Origin: Ensifer sp. LC11
GTDB taxonomy: Bacteria; Pseudomonadota; Alphaproteobacteria; Rhizobiales; Rhizobiaceae
Direction of reading: 5' to 3'
DNA length: 64,000 nt
Assembly: GCF_001695835.1 (NCBI RefSeq)
Contig: NZ_MBSO01000019.1
Span: 32,507 to 96,506 of the forward strand
Part shown: piece after piece, positions 35,199 through 43,731 of the stretch
Position numbering within the stretch: the stretch's first letter is position 1
How the letters are laid out: each line of letters opens with the position of its first letter
Program-made: the position numbers and the translations under genes
Notes under the pieces: model-generated
What the model was told of the DNA's origin: nothing
What the model saw: the letters and a program-made list of their open reading frames with translations, nothing else
Databases searched by the model: none

Positions 35199-35819
35199 TC
35201 AGGCCTTGAGTGCCGCCAGCACCCGTGCCACTGCCGGTCGTGAGGTCATACGATTGCGGTGATCGAGCACTTTCGGGAAGCGCGAGGGATCGACACCGTC
35301 GGGCTCGAGCCAGCCGGCTATGGTGTAGAGATAGGGATCGGCGATCGAATAGGCCTCACCCATGACGAAGGGCCCCTCGAACATCGTATTCTCGATCAGT
35401 TCGAAGCAGGCCGCCATGTTGGAGGCGACTTTTGCCTTCATCGCCTCATGCGCGGCCGGTTCATCGGCCCAGCGCGCGCCGCGGCGGCCATGGGCGTGGG
35501 CGACATGGACCGTCGAGCAGAGATAGCTCAGGAACGATTGGACGCGGGCGAAGGCATACGCGTCGCCATTCGGCACCAGCTTCGCCTCAGGAAAGCTTTG
35601 CGCGACGTAAGTGAGGATCGCCGGCGTTTCGGTGATGACGCCGCGATCGGTCACGAGTGCCGGAACCCGGCCCTTCGGGTTGATCGCCAGATAGTCCGGC
35701 TTGGTCTGCTCGGCGGTGGAGAAATCGACGCGACGCGCCTCATAAGGGACGCCGGTCTCCTCCAGCGCAATGTGCGCGGCCAGCGAACAGGTTCCCGGTG
35801 CGTAGAACAATTTCAACAC
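35199..35819 (-). CDS. Glutathione S-transferase, beta class-like
   Basis: 206 aa. MLKLFYAPGTCSLAAHIALEETGVPYE gives the thioredoxin-like start; Cys11 and Ser12 lie in the position of the catalytic pair of beta-class enzymes. GRVPALVTDRGVITETPAILTYVA is the glutathione-binding site, followed by the helical domain. AGGAGAG precedes the ATG. Confidence 0.9.
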   Translation of the reverse strand: MLKLFYAPGTCSLAAHIALEETGVPYEARRVDFSTAEQTKPDYLAINPKGRVPALVTDRGVITETPAILTYVAQSFPEAKLVPNGDAYAFARVQSFLSYLCSTVHVAHAHGRRGARWADEPAAHEAMKAKVASNMAACFELIENTMFEGPFVMGEAYSIADPYLYTIAGWLEPDGVDPSRFPKVLDHRNRMTSRPAVARVLAALKA

Positions 35820-36055
35820 TTTAACTCTCCTCTGCAGTCAATTCTGTCTCCGCCCGCGATAACATGCCTTGGCCGGACCAGTCGCACGCGAGCCGCGCCG
35901 GATCGAAAAACGGGCCTCGAAAAGCTTATCCGCTCCCGCTTTGCCCGAGCACCCGTCACGCGTCAGCAGAAGAAATGAAGTCGGCGCCGTTGACAAGACA
36001 GTCAAGGTTTCAATACAACGTGAGCGTAACGTTATAACATTATTTGGAGTTGCTT

Positions 36056-36787
36056 ATGAACACGTTCGTTTCTCCCCTGCTCGCCGCCGGCCTGCTGATT
36101 GCCGCTGCGACCCCTGCCTCTTCGCACGGCGCCTGGATCGCCGAGCGCTGGGGCACGCTCGCCGTCGTCTACGGCCACGGCCCGGCGGATGAGGCTTATG
36201 ATCCGGCCAAGGTAAAATCAGTCTCCGCACTTGGTGAGGACGGCAAGGCCATACCGGTGACAGTCGAGCCGGCGAAGGATCATGCCGTGCTGAAACTCGA
36301 CAGCGAACCGGCCCTCGTCGCGCTCGAATTCGACAACGGCTACTGGAGCGAAGGCGCTGACGGCAAATGGGTGAACCAGCCGAAAAACGAAGTGCCGGGC
36401 GCCAAGCAGGCCAGCCACTCGATCAAATACAGCATCGCGCTCGTGCATGCGCACGGCGATCTGCCCGCCTTCCCGGCCCAGCCGCTGCAGATCGTTCCGC
36501 TCGACAACCCGATCGGCCTGAAGCCGGGCGAGAAATTTCGCGTCCGCCTCCTGCTTGATGGAAAGCCGCTCGAAGGCAAGGAAATCACCCTTGACTACGC
36601 CGGACTGCCGGACCTCGTTTCGGAAAAAACGGACGCGAATGGCGAAGCCGAAGTGACGTTGCGCAACGCCGGGGTCAACATTCTCGCCGTCAGCCACGCG
36701 ATCCCGCTCGACGGCAACGAAGCCGCCGACAAGAAGGGGCTGACGGCAACGCTGACCTTCGTCGCCGAACCGCACGTGCACGAGTAA
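36056..36787 (+). CDS. DUF4198 periplasmic protein, possible metal-uptake component
   Basis: 243 aa. A signal peptide ends at about residue 24 (ATPASSHG). The mature protein has the DUF4198 layout with a His-containing start (SHGAWIAERWG), a late domain (GEKFRVRLLLDGKPLEGKEITLDYAG...TDANGEAEVTLRNAGVNILAVSH) and a His-rich end (EPHVHE). Relatives are found beside nickel/cobalt transporters (NikM-like). GGAG at 36046-36049 precedes the ATG; GTTATAAC (36031-36038) lies just upstream. No transporter is adjacent. Confidence 0.75.
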   Translation: MNTFVSPLLAAGLLIAAATPASSHGAWIAERWGTLAVVYGHGPADEAYDPAKVKSVSALGEDGKAIPVTVEPAKDHAVLKLDSEPALVALEFDNGYWSEGADGKWVNQPKNEVPGAKQASHSIKYSIALVHAHGDLPAFPAQPLQIVPLDNPIGLKPGEKFRVRLLLDGKPLEGKEITLDYAGLPDLVSEKTDANGEAEVTLRNAGVNILAVSHAIPLDGNEAADKKGLTATLTFVAEPHVHE

Positions 36788-36879
36788 AACTGCGCCCCGC
36801 GCGGCCCCAGCATCCGCGCCGGGCGCATCATCGCTCTTTCATTCATGGCCCGGCAGATCACCCTGCCGGGCATTGCCAC

Positions 36880-37251
36880 TCAGGCAACCTTCGCCTCGCC
36901 GCAACCGGGGACATCTTCCAGCCGATAGTAGACAGGGATGCCGCGCTCGCGGGCAATGCGCACGTCATTGTCGGCGCCCTTGCTGTCGCCGGGCAGGCGC
37001 AGCACCGCATCGCAAAGCGCCAGCAAGCGGCCGGCCACGGGGTGGAAAATCTCTTCGTAGAGATCGTCGCCGATCCGCTCACCGCCAGCCGCGTGCCAGA
37101 CCGGCAGCGCCACCCATTCTCCGATGACAGGCACGTGGCCAGCCCTGAACAGCGCATAGGATGGCTCCTCCAATCGTTTCAGATTGGCGGCCATCTTCAC
37201 CGGATCGTCCCCGGTTCCGGAGCGATAGGGACCTGCGATCAAAATCAGCAT
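36880..37251 (-). CDS. DUF4406-like nucleoside-transferase-fold protein
   Basis: 123 aa. GPYRSGTGDDPVKMAANLKRLEEPSYALFRAGHVPVIGEWVALP resembles the DUF4406/nucleoside 2-deoxyribosyltransferase-like fold. No activity can be assigned. ATG 37251 has GGAGAG 6 bases upstream, whereas the frame reaches 37317 without a ribosome site. Divergent from the DeoR regulator across a perfect 16-bp palindrome. Confidence 0.7.
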   Translation of the reverse strand: MLILIAGPYRSGTGDDPVKMAANLKRLEEPSYALFRAGHVPVIGEWVALPVWHAAGGERIGDDLYEEIFHPVAGRLLALCDAVLRLPGDSKGADNDVRIARERGIPVYYRLEDVPGCGEAKVA

Positions 37252-37279
37252 GTTGCTCTCCACAAGACTACGTGAAAAA

Positions 37280-37295
37280 TCCAGATTATTCTGGA
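37280..37295. promoter_or_regulatory. Perfect 16-bp palindrome, candidate DeoR operator
   Basis: TCCAGA (37280-37285) and TCTGGA (37290-37295) around TTAT, in the gap between the divergent DUF4406 gene and the DeoR gene. The location suggests the DeoR protein binds here to control both directions. Confidence 0.6.
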
Positions 37296-37343
37296 ATCTT
37301 CTCGATAATTCGTGCAATATCGTGAAGAGTCAAGGAGGCTTTC

Positions 37344-38096
37344 ATGCTGACAACGCAAAGACGGGTTTTGATTTCGACACGACTGGCGCGCGATGGCGAA
37401 ATTGTCGCCAAGCGACTGGCGGACGAACTGGACTTGTCGGAGGATACGATCCGGCGCGACCTTCGCGAGATGGCCGCGGAAGGATTGTTGAAGCGCGTGC
37501 ATGGCGGCGCACTGCCATTGGTTCCACCGCTTCCGAATTTTGCCGCGCGACAGGAGATTGGCAGTGACGTCAAGCGCCGCCTGGGGCAAAAGGCTGCGAC
37601 CCTCATTGGCGCCGGACAGACGATTTTCCTCGATGGCGGCACGAGCAATGCCGAGATTGCACGGGCGTTGCCACGGGCGATGCGGGTCACCGTCGTCACC
37701 CACAGCCCGACCATTGCCGCCGAACTCGAACGGCATGACGCCGAGGTGATCCTGATCGGCGGCCGGCTCTACAAGCATTCGATGGTAGCGACCGGGGCGG
37801 CGGCGCTGGCGGCCATCGCCGGCATTCGCGTCGACCTGTTCTTCCTCGGCGTCACCGCCATTCACCCGGTTCACGGTGTTTCGACCGGCGACTTCGAGGA
37901 AGCGGCTGTCAAGCGTGCGATCCTAAACCAGGCCGCCGAAACCTACGTGCTCGCGACTGTGGAGAAGTTCGGCACCGTCTCGCCGCACCGCGCGGCTGAA
38001 ATCGCCGAGCTGGCCGGCTTTATCGTACCGAAGGAGATCGAGGGCGCGACGCTTGCGCCCTATGAGGACGCAGGCATCACGATTGTCCGTGCCTGA
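37344..38096 (+). CDS. DeoR-family regulator
   Basis: 250 aa. Winged helix (TTQRRVLISTRLARDGEIVAKRLADELDLSEDTIRRDLREMAAEGLLKRVHGGA) with the DeoR signature, then the sugar-phosphate sensor domain (IFLDGGTSNAEIARAL, VDLFFLGVTAIHPVHGVSTGDFEEAAVKRA). Its effector is probably a phosphorylated sugar or nucleoside. AAGGAGG precedes the ATG. Likely controls the divergent gene. Confidence 0.9.
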   Translation: MLTTQRRVLISTRLARDGEIVAKRLADELDLSEDTIRRDLREMAAEGLLKRVHGGALPLVPPLPNFAARQEIGSDVKRRLGQKAATLIGAGQTIFLDGGTSNAEIARALPRAMRVTVVTHSPTIAAELERHDAEVILIGGRLYKHSMVATGAAALAAIAGIRVDLFFLGVTAIHPVHGVSTGDFEEAAVKRAILNQAAETYVLATVEKFGTVSPHRAAEIAELAGFIVPKEIEGATLAPYEDAGITIVRA

Positions 38097-38153
38097 CGCG
38101 TCGGAACCATCGGTCACTTCCCGGCCGAGGCGCCAGCCGTCCGGCAAGACAGC

Positions 38154-39161
38154 TCAGGCCGCGAAGGCTTCGGTCACCCTGACGTCGCCGACATGGATGC
38201 CGTTCCAGTTGTGCATGGAGTGGTTGGCCTGCGCCATCAGCGCTGCGTGCAGTTCCGGCTCATCCCTGAAGAAGCGGGCAAGCGTTGCCGCCACCATGGC
38301 TTCGGCCGCACGCGTCGTGCCGTCCTCGCATTTCAACGCGATCGCGATGCCCTTTTCCGGAATGGCGGCGCAGAAGACGCCTTCGGCGCCGGTCTTGGCA
38401 AAGATGCGGCCGGGGGCCGTTTTCATCAGCCGTGTGCAGGCGCGCTTGGTGCCGGCCACATAGAAGGGCTCAGCCATGCAGGACTCGATCAATCGCTTCG
38501 ACGCACGCGCGCGTTCCGGTGCCAGACCAACGCCGGTCGCCATCTTCGCAAAGCCGTGTGCCAGGCCCTTGAGCGGCACCGCATAGGTCGGGATGGAGCA
38601 ACCGTCGACGCCGCAATTGTCCTTTGCCAGGATCGCGCCGGTCAGGCTCTCCATCGCACCGCGAATCTCACGCTGCAGCGGGTGCTCATATCCGACATAG
38701 CCCTTCACCTCGGTGCCCGAATGGCAGCAGGCGCAGATGAAGCCGGCATGTTTGCCCGAGCAATTGTTGTGAAGCGCTGTCGGCGCATCGAGGCTGCGGG
38801 CCTGCGCGATCAGCGTCTTCTGGTCCGACGACCAGTGGGCGCCGCACTCAAGCGCCGAGACGTCGCGACCCGCGGCCGCGAGCATCCTGGCGGCAAGCTC
38901 CACATGTTCAGGCTCCCCAGAATGGGAGGAACAGGCGAGCGCCAACTCCTTGCTGCCGAAGCCGTAGGCGTCCGCAGCGCCGCTCTCCATCAGCGGCAGC
39001 CCCTGCATCGCCTTGCAGGCGGAACGCGGGAAGACGGCGGCGTCGGTATCCCCCAGCGAGTAGACAGTCCGACCGTCACCATCGACGGCGATCACAAGGC
39101 CGCGATGGCGGCTTTCAACGAGGTTTCCGCGTGTGACTTCGACGAGAACGGGATTCGACAT
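38154..39161 (-). CDS. Class 3 L-asparaginase (ReAV-like)
   Basis: 335 aa. The residues reported for the Rhizobium etli ReAV enzyme are all present with a one-residue offset: Ser47 and Lys50 (FPRSACKAM), Cys134 and Lys137 (NNCSGKHAG), Asp186 and Cys188 (CGVDGC). It would hydrolyse asparagine to aspartate and ammonia with a zinc site formed by the two cysteines. It is unrelated to E. coli-type asparaginases. GAGGG precedes the ATG. Divergent from a DUF3750 gene; a 13-bp palindrome lies between. Confidence 0.9.
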   Translation of the reverse strand: MSNPVLVEVTRGNLVESRHRGLVIAVDGDGRTVYSLGDTDAAVFPRSACKAMQGLPLMESGAADAYGFGSKELALACSSHSGEPEHVELAARMLAAAGRDVSALECGAHWSSDQKTLIAQARSLDAPTALHNNCSGKHAGFICACCHSGTEVKGYVGYEHPLQREIRGAMESLTGAILAKDNCGVDGCSIPTYAVPLKGLAHGFAKMATGVGLAPERARASKRLIESCMAEPFYVAGTKRACTRLMKTAPGRIFAKTGAEGVFCAAIPEKGIAIALKCEDGTTRAAEAMVAATLARFFRDEPELHAALMAQANHSMHNWNGIHVGDVRVTEAFAA

Positions 39162-39173
39162 GCCTTGCCCTCA

Positions 39174-39186
39174 AATTTCCGAAATT
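39174..39186. promoter_or_regulatory. 13-bp palindrome upstream of the asparaginase gene
   Basis: AATTTC-C-GAAATT, 12 bases upstream of the asparaginase ATG and 46 before DUF3750. Could be an operator for either gene; nothing else supports it. Confidence 0.4.
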
Positions 39187-39232
39187 GGTCCGTGCATTTA
39201 GCAGGAATCTACCGACAGGAAACGGAGTTTTC

Positions 39233-39970
39233 ATGAAATTCGCCCGCAGGCTCATCGCCGCCTTTCTCGTCATCTACCTGCTGCCAGCGCTGGCGTCCGC
39301 CGGCTGGTGGTACATGCAGGCCCGACCGCAGAGCTGGCGCGATGCGGACTGGTCGTCGGCCGGCATCCTGCCAAAGGCAGCGGAAAGTGCCGATGCGGCT
39401 ATCTACGTCTTCTCGGCAACAACAGGCGGGATGAAAGGCGCGGTTGCCAGCCACGCCTGGATCGTGACCAAGGAACAGGGAGCCCTCTCCTACAACCGCT
39501 ACGACAAGGTCGGTTGGGGCAAGCCTATCCGCCAGAACGCCTATCAGGCGGATGCGCGCTGGTACTCGAATGAACCCCGGCTGGTCGTCTCGGTGACCGG
39601 GGCCGAAGCCAGCCGAATGATCCCGAAAATCGAAGCGGCGATCGCAAGCTATCCCTACGCCTCGCCCGGCGGCTACCGGATCTGGCCGGGCCCGAACTCC
39701 AACACCTTCGTCGCGCACGTGCTGCGCTCCGTGCCGGAGCTCGGCGCCGTGCTGCCGCCGGACGCCGTCGGCCGGGACTACCTGCCGGAAGGCAAGTTGT
39801 TCCAGATCGATGCGGACGGACGGGACATGCACGCGACCCTTTATGGGCTCGCAGGTGTTTCAGCGGGCGTTCGCAGCGGGCTCGAGCTGCATTTCTTCGG
39901 CCTGGTCGCCGGCTTCGATTTCGCACGACCCGCCATCAAGATCCCGGCCCTTGGGCGCTTCGGGGTGTAG
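39233..39970 (+). CDS. DUF3750 membrane-anchored protein
   Basis: 245 aa. One N-terminal helix (about residues 5-25) and a periplasmic DUF3750 domain (VASHAWIVTKEQGALSYNRYDKVGWGKPIRQNAYQADARWYSNEP, then GGYRIWPGPNSNTFVAHVLRSVPELGAVLPPDAVGRDY). The NTFVAH and HAWI patterns resemble papain-like/NlpC folds, but the function is unknown. GGAAACGGAG precedes the ATG. Confidence 0.85.
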   Translation: MKFARRLIAAFLVIYLLPALASAGWWYMQARPQSWRDADWSSAGILPKAAESADAAIYVFSATTGGMKGAVASHAWIVTKEQGALSYNRYDKVGWGKPIRQNAYQADARWYSNEPRLVVSVTGAEASRMIPKIEAAIASYPYASPGGYRIWPGPNSNTFVAHVLRSVPELGAVLPPDAVGRDYLPEGKLFQIDADGRDMHATLYGLAGVSAGVRSGLELHFFGLVAGFDFARPAIKIPALGRFGV

Positions 39971-40059
39971 GCGCGCAGAACCAGGACAACTGCAGCATCT
40001 CAGGTTGAAGCAACGCTTGCCGCGTTGCATGGTCCGGCGTCAAACCAGGAGGACGCCAG

Positions 40060-40545
40060 ATGCATGAGATTCCGATCAGAAGTTTTGCTGTTTCCGTCGT
40101 CGTTCTGCGTTCTGCCGGGAGCGGCTGGGAGGTTCTCCTCCTTCGCCGCACTGGAACACTTGCGGGAACGTGGTGCCAGGTCGCCGGCGCGATCGAAGCG
40201 AATGAGACGGCCTGGCAGGCGGGCCTGCGCGAGGTCGAGGAGGAAACAGGCCTCAGGCTCGATCGCTTCTATTCCGCCGACATCTGCGAACAATTCTACG
40301 AGGCCGACCGCGATGCCATCAGTTTGCTGCCTGTCTTTGTCGGCTACGCGACCGCGAACGCTACGGTCCGGCTGAACGCCGAGCACAGCGACTTTCGCTG
40401 GATGAGTTTTGACGAAGCGATCCGCATGGTGCCCTTTGCCGGGCAACGGAAAGTGTTGAAGCATATCCGGGATGAGTTCATCGACAACGAACCGAACCCG
40501 TGGCTGCTGATCCAGGAAACGTCCCCGGTCGGAGCAGGCAGCTGA
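40060..40545 (+). CDS. Nudix hydrolase
   Basis: 161 aa. The Nudix box GAIEANETAWQAGLREVEEETGL (residues 43-65) has every conserved position of G-x5-E-x7-REUXEEXGU. The family cleaves nucleoside diphosphates linked to another group; the substrate cannot be read from sequence. AGGAGG 8 bases before ATG 40060. Followed by a hairpin and about 220 non-coding bases. Confidence 0.9.
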   Translation: MHEIPIRSFAVSVVVLRSAGSGWEVLLLRRTGTLAGTWCQVAGAIEANETAWQAGLREVEEETGLRLDRFYSADICEQFYEADRDAISLLPVFVGYATANATVRLNAEHSDFRWMSFDEAIRMVPFAGQRKVLKHIRDEFIDNEPNPWLLIQETSPVGAGS

Positions 40546-40558
40546 ATACCGGACATGG

Positions 40559-40583
40559 AAAAGGGCCGCCCGAGGCGACCCTT
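40559..40583. terminator. Hairpin between Nudix and quinone oxidoreductase genes
   Basis: AAGGGCCGCC, loop CGAG, GCGACCCTT with one mismatch. The minus-strand copy is followed by TTTT, so it can end the convergent oxidoreductase transcript. The 220 bases to its right (40584-40802) show no supported gene. Confidence 0.55.
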
Positions 40584-40802
40584 CCATGAGTTCTGGCCAT
40601 GTGGCTGGCCCGGGCTTTGGACCCGAAGGAAGGCGGGGATCAGGCCGAGGGCTGCCCCGACGAGTTCACCTCTCCCATGCCTGTCACCAAGACCGAAATC
40701 TCATTCGACATTGGACCACCTTCCTTTCTGTTCGTTTCAGATGGACACAAGGTAGGCGATCCGCCGGCAATTGCAAGACCGACTAAGGTTTAGTGGCGCA
40801 GA

Positions 40803-41801
40803 TCACATGGACATGATGATCTTGCCGATATGATCCCCGGTCTCCATCTCGCGATGCCCATCTGCCGCCTTCGCGAAGGGCAGCACAGAGTGGATCACCG
40901 GTGCGACCTTGCCCGCTTCGAGCAGCGGCCAGACCTTCTGCATCAGGCCATCGCGGATCACCTGCTTTTCCGCTGCCGTGCGCGGGCGAAGCGCCGAACC
41001 CATGACATGCAGGCGCTTCGTCAGGATCGGGGCGATATTGGCCGCTTCGACCTTCGCGCCCCCAAGGAAGGCGATGATCGACAGACGGCCGTCCTTTGCG
41101 AGCGAGGCGATGTTGCGATCGAAGTAGCGGCCCCCGACCATGTCGAGAATGACGTCGACGCCGCGACCGTCCGTCTCTTCGAGAATGACTGATTTGAAAT
41201 CCTCGTCGCGATAGTTGATCGCCCGCCGGGCGCCGAGTGCCTCGCATGCCCGGCATTTCTCGGCACTGCCGGCCGTGACGAAAACCTCGGCGCCGAAGGC
41301 CTTGGCAAGCTGGATCGCCGTCGTGCCGATGCCGCTCGAGCCACCATGAACGAGGATGGTTTCGCCGGCCTTGAGGCCCGCCATGTCGAAGACATTGGCC
41401 CAGACGGTGAAGAAGGTTTCCGGCAGCGCCGCCGCCCGCACCGCGTCATAGCCTTTCGGCCAGGCAAGCGCCTGGGTTGCCGGCACCGCCGCATATTCCG
41501 CATAGCCGCCGCCATTGGCGAGCGCACAGACCTTGTCGCCGATCGCAAATCCTTCAGCCCCCTCGCCCAGCGCCACGACCTCGCCGGCCACTTCGAGGCC
41601 GAGGATGGGACTTGCACCCGGCGGCGGCGGATAGTCGCCCTTGCGCTGCAGGACATCCGGGCGGTTGATGCCTGATGCTTCGACCCGAACGAGGACGTCA
41701 CCCGGCTTGATCGCCGGCAGCGGTCCCGTCTTCAGGATCATGTTTTCCGGCCCGCCCGGAGATGGAAGGTCGACGAAGGTCATTTCTGACGGAAGGGACA
41801 T
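40803..41801 (-). CDS. NAD(P)H-quinone oxidoreductase (zeta-crystallin/PIG3 type)
   Basis: 332 aa, zinc-free MDR family. The nucleotide site [21 protein letters not shown] (about residues 152-172), [34 protein letters not shown] near 42-74, and the absence of the catalytic zinc cysteines place it in the quinone oxidoreductase branch. Uses NADPH to reduce quinones. It is the last gene on the minus strand after the ChoX-like/hydrolase pair, 79 bases away. Confidence 0.9.
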   Translation of the reverse strand: MSLPSEMTFVDLPSPGGPENMILKTGPLPAIKPGDVLVRVEASGINRPDVLQRKGDYPPPPGASPILGLEVAGEVVALGEGAEGFAIGDKVCALANGGGYAEYAAVPATQALAWPKGYDAVRAAALPETFFTVWANVFDMAGLKAGETILVHGGSSGIGTTAIQLAKAFGAEVFVTAGSAEKCRACEALGARRAINYRDEDFKSVILEETDGRGVDVILDMVGGRYFDRNIASLAKDGRLSIIAFLGGAKVEAANIAPILTKRLHVMGSALRPRTAAEKQVIRDGLMQKVWPLLEAGKVAPVIHSVLPFAKAADGHREMETGDHIGKIIMSM

Positions 41802-41880
41802 GGCATCACCTCATGCTGCTGATGCGCCACATCTAGCGCTGGCGGTGCGCCGCGAAAAGGGTGTCCGCCGAACTGGCCGA

Positions 41881-42696
41881 TCAGATTTCGGCCGACAGGA
41901 AGGCGAGTATCTGGTCAGCCACCTGGGCCGGGCTCTCCCAGTGCGGATTGTGGCCATGGCCGTCCAAGGTGATCGAGCGCGCCGAACCGATGGAATCCGC
42001 AAGCAGCCTGCGATGCCCGGCATCGAAGAGCGGATCCTCGCTGCCGCCAATCGCAAGCACCGGCAAACGCAAGCTCCGCGCGCTGGCGCAGAGATCGGTC
42101 GCGGCAAGGCCATCAAGGATGGCCTGCCACGTCTGCGTCGATATCTGCGCGGCCTCTTTGCGCATATGGGCAAGGAAGGTGCCGTCGACCGGCGAGCTGC
42201 AGGCGTGCCACACATCGAAGAAGGGATGATCCTGACAAAGCGGATCCTTCAGCGCACGGATCGCCCGCGCCGTCGGATGGGTCGCACCAAGGCCCGGTTG
42301 CAAACTGCCGGACAACAGAACGAGGGCCCGGACCAGGTCCGGGCGAAGGGCGGCAAGCATGACGGCGGTCATTGCCCCCATGGAATGGCCGATGACGACG
42401 AAATCCTTGAGTGCCAATCGCTCCGCCAGGCAGTCGATATCCCGGGCGAAATCGGCGACTGTTGCCCCGGCCCCTAGCCCGGACGCGCCATGGCCGGCAA
42501 GGTCGGGAATGATCAGGCGATGGCCTGTCAGGCAAGGCGCGAGCAGCGAGAAGGAACGGCTGCTGTCGGAATAGCCGTGGAGCAACAGCAGCACCGGCCC
42601 CTCGCCGCGATCGATATAGGCGAACTGACGCCCGCCGGGCAGTTCGAGCCGCCGCTTCAGCGACGACCAGTCGTCCTGGTCGATGGTGGCGGTCAC
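41881..42696 (-). CDS. Alpha/beta hydrolase
   Basis: 271 aa. Nucleophile Ser105 (GHSMGAM), oxyanion-hole HGYSDS near residue 40, acid residue in IGGSEDPLFDAGH and catalytic His in DGHGHNPHWE. The GTG start overlaps the stop of the ChoX-like gene (GTGA), so the two are translationally coupled. No signal peptide, so it works in the cytoplasm. Substrate unknown; context suggests an ester or amide of a quaternary amine, which is inference. Confidence 0.88.
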   Translation of the reverse strand: MTATIDQDDWSSLKRRLELPGGRQFAYIDRGEGPVLLLLHGYSDSSRSFSLLAPCLTGHRLIIPDLAGHGASGLGAGATVADFARDIDCLAERLALKDFVVIGHSMGAMTAVMLAALRPDLVRALVLLSGSLQPGLGATHPTARAIRALKDPLCQDHPFFDVWHACSSPVDGTFLAHMRKEAAQISTQTWQAILDGLAATDLCASARSLRLPVLAIGGSEDPLFDAGHRRLLADSIGSARSITLDGHGHNPHWESPAQVADQILAFLSAEI

Positions 42697-43628
42697 AGCC
42701 CGAGCGCGGCCTTGACCGCTGCAAGGCCCGGCTGTCCATCGAAGGTCGTCACGCCGGCAAGCCAGACGTCGAGCCGCTGCGGCTCCTGCCTGATCGCCTT
42801 CTCGCCCGCCTCCTCCGGCGCCAGTCCGTCATTCATCAGGTAGGCCATGCCGCGGTTCTCGAAGTCGATATCGAAGGCGAGATTGTTGAGCAGCTTGGCG
42901 ACGTTCGGGCATTGCTGCAGATAGCCCTTGCGCACCTGGGTCGACACGGTCGCCGCGCCAAAGTCCGGCCCATAGAACTTGTCACCGCCTGTCAGGTACT
43001 TGATCGACATGGCCGTGTTCATCGGATGCGGCGCCCAGCCCTGAAAGACGATGAAGGACTTGTCGCGTACCCGGCGCGTGACTTCCGCCAGCATGCCCTG
43101 CTCGCTTGATTCCACCACTGCCCAGCCATCGAGCCCGAGGTTCTGATCCTTGACGGCATCCAGCATCAGTTGGTTGGAACCAGGCTCGATGCCGTACATT
43201 TTCTTCTCGAACTTGTCGGCATAGGCCTTCAGGTCGGCGAAATCCCTGACGCCCGCCTCCCAGACATAATCAGGCACGGCGAAAGTGTACTTCGCCCCCT
43301 CGAGGTTGATGCGGACGGTCTCGACCGAACCATCGTCCTTGTAGGGCTTGTAGTAGGAGACCATCGCCGGGTCCCAATAGCCGAGGAAGACGTCGAGATC
43401 GCCGCTGCGCAGGCTGGTATAGATGACATCGATGCCGAGCAGCTTGCTCTCCGGTTCATAACCCAGCGCCTTCAGCACGGTCAGTCCGACGCCCGTTGTA
43501 AACGCCAGATCGTTCCATCCGGGCTCAGCCAACCGAACCTGCCGACAGGATTCCACGTCGCCGGCCAGCGCCGGAGTTGCCGCAGCGATTAGGGTGACGG
43601 TGGAGATCAACAGTTTCAGCCTCGGCAT
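42693..43628 (-). CDS. ChoX-like choline/betaine-binding protein, orphan
   Basis: 311 aa with a signal peptide cleaved near residue 22 (ALA-GD). The ligand residues known for S. meliloti ChoX are all here: Trp38, Trp85, Tyr114 and Trp198 for the aromatic box, with Asp40 and Asn152. It is a type II periplasmic binding protein for quaternary amines. No permease or ATPase gene follows; the next gene is the hydrolase. GGAGG precedes ATG 43628. Divergent from a BetI-like regulator. Confidence 0.9.
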   Translation of the reverse strand: MPRLKLLISTVTLIAAATPALAGDVESCRQVRLAEPGWNDLAFTTGVGLTVLKALGYEPESKLLGIDVIYTSLRSGDLDVFLGYWDPAMVSYYKPYKDDGSVETVRINLEGAKYTFAVPDYVWEAGVRDFADLKAYADKFEKKMYGIEPGSNQLMLDAVKDQNLGLDGWAVVESSEQGMLAEVTRRVRDKSFIVFQGWAPHPMNTAMSIKYLTGGDKFYGPDFGAATVSTQVRKGYLQQCPNVAKLLNNLAFDIDFENRGMAYLMNDGLAPEEAGEKAIRQEPQRLDVWLAGVTTFDGQPGLAAVKAALGL

Positions 43629-43663
43629 CGCATCCTCCAAATTTGTCCTTTTGGACTAAAAAC

Positions 43664-43677
43664 TGACCCATGGGTCA
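43664..43677. promoter_or_regulatory. Perfect 14-bp palindrome, candidate BetI-like operator
   Basis: TGACCCATGGGTCA lies between the ChoX-like gene and the divergent BetI-like gene, 35 bases from the first and 54 from the second. The TGA..TCA half-sites are shared with the betI operator at 48508-48527. Confidence 0.6.
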
Positions 43678-43731
43678 ACAATTGATCTTTGCGGAAAGTT
43701 TGTCAATGTGGGAATCGTTTGGAGGCGGCAG

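Noticed and set aside
40599..40793. Plus-strand frame of 64 codons after the Nudix gene
   Set aside because: No ribosome site, partly covered by a terminator-like hairpin, unusual composition.
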